Shown here: in pieces, positions 1 through 6,430 of the stretch
Layout of the letters: each line of letters begins with the position of its first letter
Position numbering within the stretch: the first letter of the stretch is position 1
Assembly (NCBI GenBank): GCA_025656895.1
Contig: JAHXHF010000195.1
Span: 1-7,968 of the forward strand
Reading direction: 5' to 3'
DNA length: 7,968 nt
Origin: a gamma proteobacterium symbiont of Bathyaustriella thionipta
GTDB lineage: Bacteria > Pseudomonadota > Gammaproteobacteria > Chromatiales > Chromatiaceae
The notes under the pieces: model-generated
The model's input: only the letters and a program-made list of their open reading frames with translations
Database searches by the model: none
Told to the model about the DNA's origin: nothing
Position numbers and translations under genes: made by a program

Positions 1-243
1 TTGTGCCTGCTTGTGCAGGTCTTCAACCGCGAAGGCCTGAGCGAAATAACGCCCGGTCTGATAGGAGCGTTCCAGCACGCTGGTATAGATGGCATCAAAA
101 AAAAGATCGGTAGCTGCCAGTTTGTTATACACAAATTGCAAATCCGGCTGCCAGTCATCGGCACGTGGCGCATCACCCCATCCGAGTATCTGATTGGAGG
201 CATTCAACAGTGTTTTGAAATGGCGTATCAGAATAATATTCAT
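1..243 (-). CDS. Histidine phosphatase (phosphoglycerate mutase superfamily), N-terminal part, cut by window edge
   Basis: The first 81 codons of a minus-strand gene are present; the rest lies beyond the left edge. The protein opens MNIILIRHFKT, a hydrophobic strand followed by the Arg-His pair (R7, H8) of the superfamily, whose histidine is phosphorylated during catalysis. GWGDAP (about 22-27) fits the usual loop after the first helix. YTSVLERSYQTG (about 53-64) fits the superfamily's second conserved block, where an S-x-L-x-R-[AS]-x-x-T pattern supplies a phosphate-contacting arginine. The third residue of the usual RHG triad is Phe here. The start is the ATG at 241-243, 14 bp after the stop of the kinase-like gene; I see no strong ribosome binding site, so coupled translation is likely. 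Members act as phosphomonoesterases or phosphoglycerate mutases on soluble substrates in the cytoplasm. The substrate cannot be named from 81 residues. The kinase next door suggests a small phosphorylated metabolite (inference). Confidence 0.82.
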   Translation of the reverse strand, partial: MNIILIRHFKTLLNASNQILGWGDAPRADDWQPDLQFVYNKLAATDLFFDAIYTSVLERSYQTGRYFAQAFAVEDLHKQAQ

Positions 244-257
244 ATCAATATAAATGC

Positions 258-1448
258 TCAGGCTTCCCAATCCATATTATCCGGGTCGGGCGGAAATTTA
301 CGGGCTATTTTCAGATTGACCAGATCCAGCACATCCTTGACCGTATCCTTGAAGCGGGTATTGGGAATAATGCTGATGCCGGCGCTGTCCGCCTGACTGA
401 GCAGATAGGATTGCAGATCCCATATTTCATCCAGACTGTTCAGGTAGCGTTCTGAACCACGATTATCCTGTTCCTGACCACGACGCTTGAGGCGTTTGCG
501 CAGTATCTTTTTTTCCAGCGATGCCAGCATGACGCGCACCACGATGCCATTATCGTTGGCTTCTTCAAGATTCAGTTCAGTGGGCAGCACATGCACGCCT
601 TCAAGAATGAGGTGTTCGTGCTCGGTAATGGCACGGTGAATGGCAGCATTCAGCCCCGGCTTTAAGGTGGTTAGCTGCGACAGAAAGCCGGTGATTACCG
701 GGTTATCCAGTTCCACTTCACCATCTATTATCGGGGCAGGCAGGCCGCGCCAGGCTTCAAAGCTGGAATACTGCAGAGTGGGTGCCACCGGAGCGGCCAG
801 GTAGGAGCGTACCACTTCACGAATCATGTCGGTTGACTGCATGCGCGCAATATCCAGGCGATAACCCAGTTCGGTGGATAGCGTGCTTTTGCCCGAGCCA
901 GTGATGCCGCAGATAAGCAGAATGAGCGGCTGGCCGGAGTTTTCAAAGCGCCGCCATGCCAGGTAACGGTCGGCAGACTGTTTTGAACAGGTTTCCGACA
1001 GACAGCGATAAACGATTCTGCGCAAAGCCTTGTGATGCACCAGGGTGTGGCCGGTTTTTTTCAGGCTGGCATAGACCTTGCGCGCGCCATGGATAGCCTC
1101 TTGCGGATCAATCGCGCAGGTGCCCAGTGAATGCGCCAGCACATCCACTGAAAAAGCTTCGGTGCGGGTCGGAGTTTCCACCAGAATATCAGCAACATCT
1201 TCAGCCTTGTGTCCGTAAATATGGCACAAGGCTTTACTGTAACGCTGCTCAAGCATGGCAGAGACACGTTTGCGCAGCTCAGATGTGCTGATTTTGTCGG
1301 TATCTTTAAGGTCGTTGCGTATGGTCTGGGCCATGTCATAGGCTTCATTAAACGGCAGCCCCAGATTAAGCAATGATTTTGTCAGCACACCGCGCAAAAA
1401 AGGCGCATGGTCACCATCAGGTTCTTTGTAAACAGTTGTTTTTGCCAT
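258..1448 (-). CDS. ATP-cone domain fused to 2-phosphoglycerate-kinase-like P-loop kinase
   Basis: This is a 396-aa soluble protein with two parts. Residues about 4-90 resemble an ATP-cone, the small nucleotide-sensing domain also found in ribonucleotide reductases and NrdR: a YKEPDG turn, then FLRGVLTKSLLNLG, then I-S-T-S-E-L helices. Residues about 170-385 form a P-loop kinase. They carry a Walker A GITGSGKST at 181-189, an STDMIREVVRS segment at 205-215 typical of the acceptor side of small-molecule kinases, ILEGVHVLP at 281-289 as the Walker-B-like strand, and an Arg/Lys-rich lid around 315-330 (LRKRLKRRG). The layout matches proteins annotated as 2-phosphoglycerate kinase, an activity known from archaea, where it makes 2,3-bisphosphoglycerate on the way to the cyclic compound. 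Whether bacterial fusion members have that activity is not shown by sequence. The start is ATG 1446-1448, with only a weak A-rich site upstream. It follows the transporter by 60 bp and precedes the histidine phosphatase by 14 bp. Confidence 0.85.
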   Translation of the reverse strand: MAKTTVYKEPDGDHAPFLRGVLTKSLLNLGLPFNEAYDMAQTIRNDLKDTDKISTSELRKRVSAMLEQRYSKALCHIYGHKAEDVADILVETPTRTEAFSVDVLAHSLGTCAIDPQEAIHGARKVYASLKKTGHTLVHHKALRRIVYRCLSETCSKQSADRYLAWRRFENSGQPLILLICGITGSGKSTLSTELGYRLDIARMQSTDMIREVVRSYLAAPVAPTLQYSSFEAWRGLPAPIIDGEVELDNPVITGFLSQLTTLKPGLNAAIHRAITEHEHLILEGVHVLPTELNLEEANDNGIVVRVMLASLEKKILRKRLKRRGQEQDNRGSERYLNSLDEIWDLQSYLLSQADSAGISIIPNTRFKDTVKDVLDLVNLKIARKFPPDPDNMDWEA

Positions 1449-1508
1449 GGTTTTTTCTTATTGATTATTTGTGGGGCGGAGTTTGATGTTTACACTATCA
1501 ATTCTCCA

Positions 1509-3311
1509 TTATCTGTTCTTGTCACCATTATCTTCTGTCAGTACGGTTTTAGCCATACGTTTGGCAAAGTAGTAGATACGTTTCTGCTTTTCGATGATAT
1601 CCACTTCTATAGTATAGGCAATAATTCGGTTGGGCTCATCAACAACCAGCCGCCGGGCATGGTGCTGCGCGGCCGATTCAGCCAGAAAGTTTACTTTCTG
1701 CTTCATGGCGATCACTGATAGTGCTACCGCTTTGTTCGATTGTGAGACCGCCTGAATAGCACCATCCACCGCTTTTTTGATTAAATCCTGAAAGCCGTTC
1801 AGTACTTCTTTGGTAGGCTGGCTGATGGAAAAGCCGGCTTCAATACGTTCCTTGCCCAGTGTAACCATATTGGTTTCCACAACATCACCGATATTTTCCA
1901 GATTACTGACAGCCGCCATCAGCCTTAAGAAGTCCTGCATCTGCTGGTCGGTTAGTGAGCGCTTACTAATCTGGCCGAGATAATCAACAATCTGCTCATA
2001 GAGAATATCCACCTTGTCATCCAGGTTGGCTACCGCATTCAGTGATTCGCGATCTCCACCCAGTATGGCGGGCATAATTCTTTGCAGCATCAACTGTACC
2101 TGATCCCCCATATGCAGGACTTCCAGGCGTACCCGGTCAAGTGCCAGGCTGGGGGTTGTCAACAGTTCTTCATCCAGATAACGGGCGCTGACCAGTTGGC
2201 CTTCCTCTTCCAGTGTCCGGTCGGGAATCAGCCATTCAACCAGGCGTGCGAACTGCACCGTAAAGCCGATGAATAACAGAGTGTTGGCTATGTTGAAAAT
2301 GGTATGCGCATTGGCAATTTGTCGGGGTGTTTCGGCACTGAGTCTGCTGATGCCGGTAAGTTCCGGATGAGCGGGTGAAAACCAGCTAACAAAACTGGCC
2401 AGTTGAGGGATAAAATATACCCACACCAGAACACCGGCCACATTGAAAATAACATGCACCATGGCGGCACGTACAGCTTCACGAGGCTTGCCAATAGAGG
2501 CCAGTAATGCGGTTACGCAGGTGCCGATATTGGCGCCGAAAGCCAGTGCAATGCCGGCCGGTAGTGTAATAAATCCCTGGCTTGCCATTACAATGATAAT
2601 GCCGGTGGTGGCGGAAGAAGATTGAATCAGACCGGTAAATGCTGCAGCTACCAGAATACCGACCAGCGGGTTTTCCATTTCAATCATCAAATTCAGAAAG
2701 GGCGGGTAGTTGCGTAACGGGTTCATGGCTTCACCCATAATGCTCATACCGAAGAACACCAGCCCCAGCCCCATAAGCATGGCTCCGTAATGCTTGATGC
2801 GTTCCTGTTTGCAGGCAAACAGCAGGCTGAATCCGACAGCAATCATCAGCAGTGCAGCCTTGCTTACTTTGAAGGCCACAATCTGGGCGGTGATGGTGGT
2901 GCCAATATTGGCTCCCATGATGATTCCAACCGATTGCGACAGGGTCATTAAGCCGGCGCTGATAAAGCCCACCAGTAGCACGGTGGTAATGGATGAAGAC
3001 TGGATGACGGCCGTGACAAAAGCACCGGTGGCCGCGCCGGTAAAGCGGTTAGTGGTGAGTTTGGCCAGAATGCCCCGCATGCGTTCACCGGCCACAGCCT
3101 TCAGTGATTCAGCCATTTGTTCCATGCCGAACAGAAAAAGTGCCAGGCCGCCCAGCAGTTTCATCGTCATATTGGCCCAGTCTATGTTTACTGTATGACG
3201 GCTATCGGCAAATACCGGCAGGCTGAGTAGCGCCAATGTTGTAGCAATAAGCAATAGTGTGGTGTAGCGGCTTTTGTTACGGGTGTTTTTAAATAAATGA
3301 TGGAAAAACAT
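1509..3311 (-). CDS. Na/Pi cotransporter family protein with signal-peptide-like N-terminus and PhoU-like C-terminal domain
   Basis: This 600-aa inner-membrane protein belongs to the Na-dependent phosphate transporter II family. The two inverted repeats are clear. Repeat one has QSSSITT at 104-110 and GANIGTT at 133-139; repeat two has QSSSATT at 230-236 and GANIGTC at 259-265. Paired HVIFN (286-290) and HTIFN (336-340) motifs follow. The QSSS segments form the substrate and sodium site in this family. About eight hydrophobic segments lie between 50 and 362. Residues 390-590 are a helical PhoU-like domain in the cytoplasm, with LDDKVDILYEQIVDYL (430-445) and NLENIGDVVETN (470-481) resembling the metal-binding PhoU repeats. 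The N-terminus has basic residues (8-15), a hydrophobic run (17-33) and VFA-DS at 33-37, which looks like a cleavable Sec signal. Start ATG 3309-3311 lies 5 bp after the UspA stop with no good ribosome binding site, suggesting coupled translation. Direction of transport, uptake or export, is not deducible; bacterial members do both. Confidence 0.93.
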   Translation of the reverse strand: MFFHHLFKNTRNKSRYTTLLLIATTLALLSLPVFADSRHTVNIDWANMTMKLLGGLALFLFGMEQMAESLKAVAGERMRGILAKLTTNRFTGAATGAFVTAVIQSSSITTVLLVGFISAGLMTLSQSVGIIMGANIGTTITAQIVAFKVSKAALLMIAVGFSLLFACKQERIKHYGAMLMGLGLVFFGMSIMGEAMNPLRNYPPFLNLMIEMENPLVGILVAAAFTGLIQSSSATTGIIIVMASQGFITLPAGIALAFGANIGTCVTALLASIGKPREAVRAAMVHVIFNVAGVLVWVYFIPQLASFVSWFSPAHPELTGISRLSAETPRQIANAHTIFNIANTLLFIGFTVQFARLVEWLIPDRTLEEEGQLVSARYLDEELLTTPSLALDRVRLEVLHMGDQVQLMLQRIMPAILGGDRESLNAVANLDDKVDILYEQIVDYLGQISKRSLTDQQMQDFLRLMAAVSNLENIGDVVETNMVTLGKERIEAGFSISQPTKEVLNGFQDLIKKAVDGAIQAVSQSNKAVALSVIAMKQKVNFLAESAAQHHARRLVVDEPNRIIAYTIEVDIIEKQKRIYYFAKRMAKTVLTEDNGDKNR

Positions 3312-3316
3312 GAGGC

Positions 3317-3802
3317 TTATTTTTTTGCCGGGTCATCAGCCACTTTGATAACCGTAACCGGCAGTGGACAAAGCTGTACCACCCGCTCGGCGACGGAGCC
3401 GAGCATCATGTGGCGCAGTCCGGTCATGCCTTTACTACCCATCACGATGGCGGTGGCATCCAGTTTCCTGGCTGCCTGCAATATGCGGGTAACCGGTATG
3501 CCTTTGACCAGAATGCATTGCAGGTTTTGTAATAAATCAAGTTGAGGATGAGCTTTCGCTATCTTGTGTATAAACTGGTCACACATTTCGCGCGCCACAT
3601 CCTCTATTCTCAGCAGGTGCTTTTTTTTCAGTACAGCTGAGAAGTATCCCGGCATATCCCCGGAATCGTGAATAACATGCAACACAATAATATCTGCGTC
3701 CTGGCACTCGGCCCATTCGCAGGCCTTGAGTAAAGCGGCTTCAGAAGCCGGATAGAAATCAACCGGAACCAGTATGCGTGGTTTGCTCTGTTGTTTTGCC
3801 AA
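3317..3802 (-). CDS. Universal stress protein, UspA family
   Basis: This 161-aa single-domain protein is of normal Usp length. It starts with the family's first strand RILVPVDFYPASEAAL (9-24), where the Asp at 15 contacts nucleotide. LHVIHD (41-46) is the second conserved strand. The nucleotide-binding signature G-2x-G-9x-G-S is exact: G122, G125, G135, S136, followed by VAERVVQLCPLPVTVIK. This predicts an ATP-binding, cytoplasmic dimer rather than the non-ATP-binding UspA type. The start is TTG at 3800-3802. It is supported by AAGGAG at 3810-3815 (minus strand) with a 7-nt spacer, and no in-frame ATG lies nearby. It is the first gene of the leftward run and lies 5 bp before the Na/Pi transporter. 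Usp proteins are often encoded beside membrane transporters and some regulate them directly, so a regulatory role for the downstream carrier is plausible but inferred. Confidence 0.93.
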   Translation of the reverse strand: MAKQQSKPRILVPVDFYPASEAALLKACEWAECQDADIIVLHVIHDSGDMPGYFSAVLKKKHLLRIEDVAREMCDQFIHKIAKAHPQLDLLQNLQCILVKGIPVTRILQAARKLDATAIVMGSKGMTGLRHMMLGSVAERVVQLCPLPVTVIKVADDPAKK

Positions 3803-3809
3803 TACCCTT

Positions 3810-3815
3810 CTCCTT
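3810..3815 (-). promoter_or_regulatory. Ribosome binding site deciding the TTG start of the UspA gene
   Basis: The minus strand reads AAGGAG here, followed by a 7-nt spacer and TTG at 3802-3800. This is a near-ideal Shine-Dalgarno match and supports use of the rare TTG start. Confidence 0.75.
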
Positions 3816-3962
3816 CACATTGTGCGGTGGCGCTTTTTAATTGAATAAGCCGTGTTGCCGAATCTATCAGTTAAAGGCTATTAGCAGTATAGTGTGAAAC
3901 CTTCATGACCGTTGACTGCAAAAAACGGGCATAGATTACCGATCAAGCAAACTGCAAGCGAA

Positions 3963-3968
3963 AAGAGG
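3963..3968 (+). promoter_or_regulatory. Ribosome binding site deciding ATG 3975 for the second transporter
   Basis: AAGAGG is followed by a 6-nt spacer (3969-3974) and ATG at 3975. The longer in-frame reading from TTG 3912 has no such site and would add 21 polar residues before the first membrane helix. Confidence 0.75.
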
Positions 3969-3974
3969 TTAGCC

Positions 3975-5828
3975 ATGCGCAAAATATTGTTACCTGTCCT
4001 TTTGGTAATTCTGGGTTATGGATTCTGGATCAGCCCGGAATTCAAGACCATTGCTGCCGGTGTGGCCGTATTTCTGATCGGCATGATGGCTCTGGAGCAG
4101 GGTTTTAAATCATTCAGTGGCGGGGTGCTGGAGAACTTTCTGCACAAAACGACCGATACTTTGTTTAAAAGCCATTTATTCGGCCTGCTGGCTACTTCCA
4201 TTATGCAGTCCAGTTCACTGGTATCGGTGATTACCATCTCATTCATCAGTGCCGGGCTGATTGGTCTGACTCAGGGTATCGGAATTATTTTTGGTGCCAA
4301 TCTGGGTACCACCACCGGTGCCTGGCTGGTAGCCGGCTTTGGTTTGAAGGTGGATATTGCTGCGTACGCCATGCCCATGCTGGTTTTTGGCGCTATCCTG
4401 ATGTTTCAAAAAAACAGCAAGGTATTGCGGGGTAGTGGCTGGGTATTGATTGGTATGGGTTTTTTGTTTCTCGGTATTGCCTACATGAAAGAAGGCTTTG
4501 ACGGCCTTAGTGGACAGTTGGATTTGTCTCAATATGCCATGCCGGGTTTGAAGGGCGTGCTGATTTATACGGCTATCGGCATAGGTATGACCGTGGTGAT
4601 GCAGTCCAGCCACGCCACTTTGATTCTATCGATAGCGGCCCTGGCGGCCGGGCAAATCAGCTACGAAAATGCGCTGGCGCTGGCTATTGGATCTAATGTG
4701 GGAACAACGGTTACGGCGGTTGTCGGGGCGTTGGGAGCCAATGCTGCCGGTCGCCGCCTGGCGGGCGCACATCTTATTTTCAATCTGGCTACCGGCGCGG
4801 TCGCCATTGTTTTTCTTGGCCAGTTTATGCTGACAGTAGACTGGCTGAGTTCTCTGGTGGGGATTGAAGCGGATAACTACACTCTGAAATTTGCGGTTTT
4901 TCATACCCTGTTCAATCTGCTCGGTGTCATGATGATGTTGCCGCTCATCAATATGCTGGTTATTTTCCTGGAGAGAAGCATAAAAGACAAAGTCGAGCCG
5001 CAGGCGGTCAGCGCGGTATTGTTCCTGAACAATTCGGCCCTGCAACTACCGGATACAGCTCTTGAAGTGATCAGCAAGGAGCTGGTGCATATGGCGAATA
5101 ACACATTCGAGATTCTGGCGCATGCTCTCAACCTGAATCGAGCTGATATTATGTCTCTGCAGAGCATGGACCAGATTGTGCATGATTCACGCGAAATTAT
5201 TCATGTGGATGTGTCGGATGTTTATGCCCGCAAGGTCAAAGGTTTGTACGCGGCGATTATTGATTATGCGACACGTGCCGAAGTTATTATGGATGCCAAT
5301 CAACTGGCAGTAACGGCTCGTTTACGTTCCGCCGCCCATGAGTTAGTGGTGGCGATCAAGGCCATGAAAGATATGCAGAAGAACCTGGACCGGGCTATGG
5401 CTTCGGAGAATAAATATTTTCGCCATGAGTATGACGAGATCCGCATGCAGTTGGGCAATTTGTTGCGCTTGCTGTTCAGCATGGAAGAAAACAGTACGAT
5501 ATCAGGTCGTATGCTGGCCTTGCAGGAATTTCGTTATCAAATGGAAGAGCACGACATCATTGCCAACGGTGTGCTTGATGATCTGATTCGCAAGCAGTTG
5601 ATCAGCCCCGAAATGGCGACTTCATTGATGAATGACAGTGCCTTTGCCTATGAAATACAAAAAAATCTTATTTCGGTTGAGGAAGCTATTTATGAAGGTG
5701 TTGTCAGCACAAAAAGTATGACGGATCTGGATCAGGAGAATCTTGAGCAAAAGCTGATCAGCCGCCGCAGTGAAATTTATGCGCGTCTGGATGAAGAGAA
5801 GCTGCGTATGCAACAACTTGGCAGCTGA
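3975..5828 (+). CDS. Na/Pi cotransporter family protein, QSSH variant, with long helical C-terminal domain
   Basis: This 617-aa membrane protein, counted from ATG 3975, is a second member of the Na/phosphate transporter II family and only distantly similar to the one at 1509-3311. Repeat one has MQSSSLVSV at 77-85 and GANLGTT at 107-113. Repeat two has MQSSHATLI at 209-217 and GSNVGTT at 239-245. HLIFN (266-270) and HTLFN (310-314) complete the paired motifs. Hydrophobic segments run from 4 to about 334. The second signature is QSSH rather than QSSS; I recall this in a subfamily of bacterial members, so it need not mean loss of function. Residues about 360-617 are a charged, all-helical cytoplasmic tail in the position of the PhoU-like domain but without its clean repeats. 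The gene is alone on the plus strand: the UspA gene diverges upstream and the coiled-coil pair converges downstream with a 45-bp gap. An alternative start at TTG 3912 is less likely. Confidence 0.92.
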   Translation: MRKILLPVLLVILGYGFWISPEFKTIAAGVAVFLIGMMALEQGFKSFSGGVLENFLHKTTDTLFKSHLFGLLATSIMQSSSLVSVITISFISAGLIGLTQGIGIIFGANLGTTTGAWLVAGFGLKVDIAAYAMPMLVFGAILMFQKNSKVLRGSGWVLIGMGFLFLGIAYMKEGFDGLSGQLDLSQYAMPGLKGVLIYTAIGIGMTVVMQSSHATLILSIAALAAGQISYENALALAIGSNVGTTVTAVVGALGANAAGRRLAGAHLIFNLATGAVAIVFLGQFMLTVDWLSSLVGIEADNYTLKFAVFHTLFNLLGVMMMLPLINMLVIFLERSIKDKVEPQAVSAVLFLNNSALQLPDTALEVISKELVHMANNTFEILAHALNLNRADIMSLQSMDQIVHDSREIIHVDVSDVYARKVKGLYAAIIDYATRAEVIMDANQLAVTARLRSAAHELVVAIKAMKDMQKNLDRAMASENKYFRHEYDEIRMQLGNLLRLLFSMEENSTISGRMLALQEFRYQMEEHDIIANGVLDDLIRKQLISPEMATSLMNDSAFAYEIQKNLISVEEAIYEGVVSTKSMTDLDQENLEQKLISRRSEIYARLDEEKLRMQQLGS

Positions 5829-5873
5829 GGATGGTTTTTGGCAGAATCCCGGTACCTACTTTGAATAATGCGC
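5829..5873. other. Short convergent intergenic gap
   Basis: This 45-bp stretch lies between the stop of the second transporter and the stop of the methionine-rich gene read from the other side. I looked for a hairpin followed by a T-run on either strand and found none that is convincing, so how transcripts end here is unclear. Confidence 0.6.
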
Positions 5874-6422
5874 TCAGGGGAAGAATGGATTCATAACCCC
5901 CATAGGGCGGGAAATCTGTCGCACACTGTGGCGCATATTGGCTACACCGCCGGTCATTTGCCCAAAGCGCTGGTCTATGACCGTCATGCCCCGGCTCATT
6001 TTTCCCATATTGTTATCAATGGTATTCATATTACCAGCCATGCTGCTCATATTATTGCTGATTGAGGGCAGCATTTGGGCCATAGAGCCGGTGTGTCGGG
6101 TGATTTGATCCATATCACGCATGTGTATTTCAAAGGATTCCACATTATCGGTGATGGAGTTCATGGCCTTTGAGACCTCCAGCATATTGGTGTGCATGGA
6201 GTCCATGTTGTCAACAATGCCGTTTAAATCCTGATACAGCACTTTGATAAAGTACATATTGAAAGCGGCTACCACAATCAACAACACAGAAATACTAAAA
6301 ACAATTATTTTATTTATTTCTACATGGCGCTGCTGCTCATCCAGGTGCATCTGGGTTTTACGGCTCAGTCGCCCGACCATTTCAACAAAAGTGCGTCTTG
6401 GATCTGTGTGTGCTGGGGACAT
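5874..6422 (-). CDS. Methionine-rich single-pass membrane protein with C-terminal coiled coil, paralogue of the gene at 6431-7000
   Basis: This 182-aa protein belongs to no family I recognise. Residues 1-37 are basic and polar (RRTFVEMVGRLSRK and similar), 38-60 form one transmembrane helix, and 62-177 form a predicted coiled coil, so the tail is probably periplasmic by the positive-inside rule. It has 22 Met (about 12%). Core positions alternate at 3 and 4 residues from L66 to M104 (66, 69, 73, 76, 80 and on), skip once to I107, then continue to M177, with Met, Ile, Val or Phe at nearly every position. A 14-residue repeat, NNMxxMxxxMxxID, occurs at 123-136 and 137-150, with a degenerate third copy. 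The C-terminus is RPMGVMNPFFP. The start ATG 6420-6422 has AGGA (minus strand, 6429-6432) 6 nt upstream, and that site overlaps the stop of the upstream paralogue; the two genes are 8 bp apart. Homo- or hetero-oligomeric scaffolding is inferred. Periplasmic metal binding through Met is possible but the Met are mostly core residues. Confidence 0.8.
   Translation of the reverse strand: MSPAHTDPRRTFVEMVGRLSRKTQMHLDEQQRHVEINKIIVFSISVLLIVVAAFNMYFIKVLYQDLNGIVDNMDSMHTNMLEVSKAMNSITDNVESFEIHMRDMDQITRHTGSMAQMLPSISNNMSSMAGNMNTIDNNMGKMSRGMTVIDQRFGQMTGGVANMRHSVRQISRPMGVMNPFFP
5931..6056 (-). repeat. Tandem 14-residue (42-bp) coding repeat
   Basis: The minus strand encodes NNMSSMAGNMNTID (6015-6056) and NNMGKMSRGMTVID (5973-6014) back to back. 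A degenerate third unit, QRFGQMTGGVANMR, covers 5931-5972. The 14-residue unit equals two heptads, so duplication or loss of a unit would keep the coiled-coil register. Confidence 0.7.
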
Positions 6423-6430
6423 GAGTTTTC

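Larger units (their letters stand above)
3803..3974. promoter_or_regulatory. Divergent control region between uspA-like gene and second Na/Pi transporter
   Basis: This 172-bp non-coding stretch separates two divergent transcription units, so it should hold promoters for both. The best -10-like element is a shared AT core. On the plus strand 3888-3893 reads TATAGT; on the minus strand 3886-3891 reads TATACT. Neither has a good -35 at 16-18 bp. A second plus-strand possibility is TTGACT at 3912-3917 with a weak -10 near 3932-3939 at sub-optimal spacing. I found no convincing PhoB box (CTGTCAT-type 11-bp direct repeats). Confidence 0.4.

Noticed and set aside
1..396. Plus-strand open frame of 131 codons
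   Set aside because: It lies antisense to the histidine phosphatase and the end of the kinase gene, both of which have recognisable motifs; its own translation shows no family features.
1480..1508. Imperfect palindrome TTGAT-N9-ATCAA between the transporter and the kinase gene
   Set aside because: It resembles an FNR/CRP-type site in its arms, but the spacer is 9 instead of 4 and no promoter is evident beside it.
3932..3946. TAGAT-N5-ATCAA as an FNR-like site upstream of the second transporter
   Set aside because: One arm mismatches and the spacing is 5 instead of 4, so it is not better than chance.
3912..3974. N-terminal extension of the second transporter from TTG 3912
   Set aside because: There is no ribosome binding site before the TTG, the added 21 residues are polar and unlike family N-termini, and ATG 3975 has AAGAGG at ideal spacing.
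4239..5045. Long minus-strand frames across the second transporter
   Set aside because: They are antisense shadows rich in His, Gln and Arg with no domain features, while the plus-strand frame has clear family motifs.
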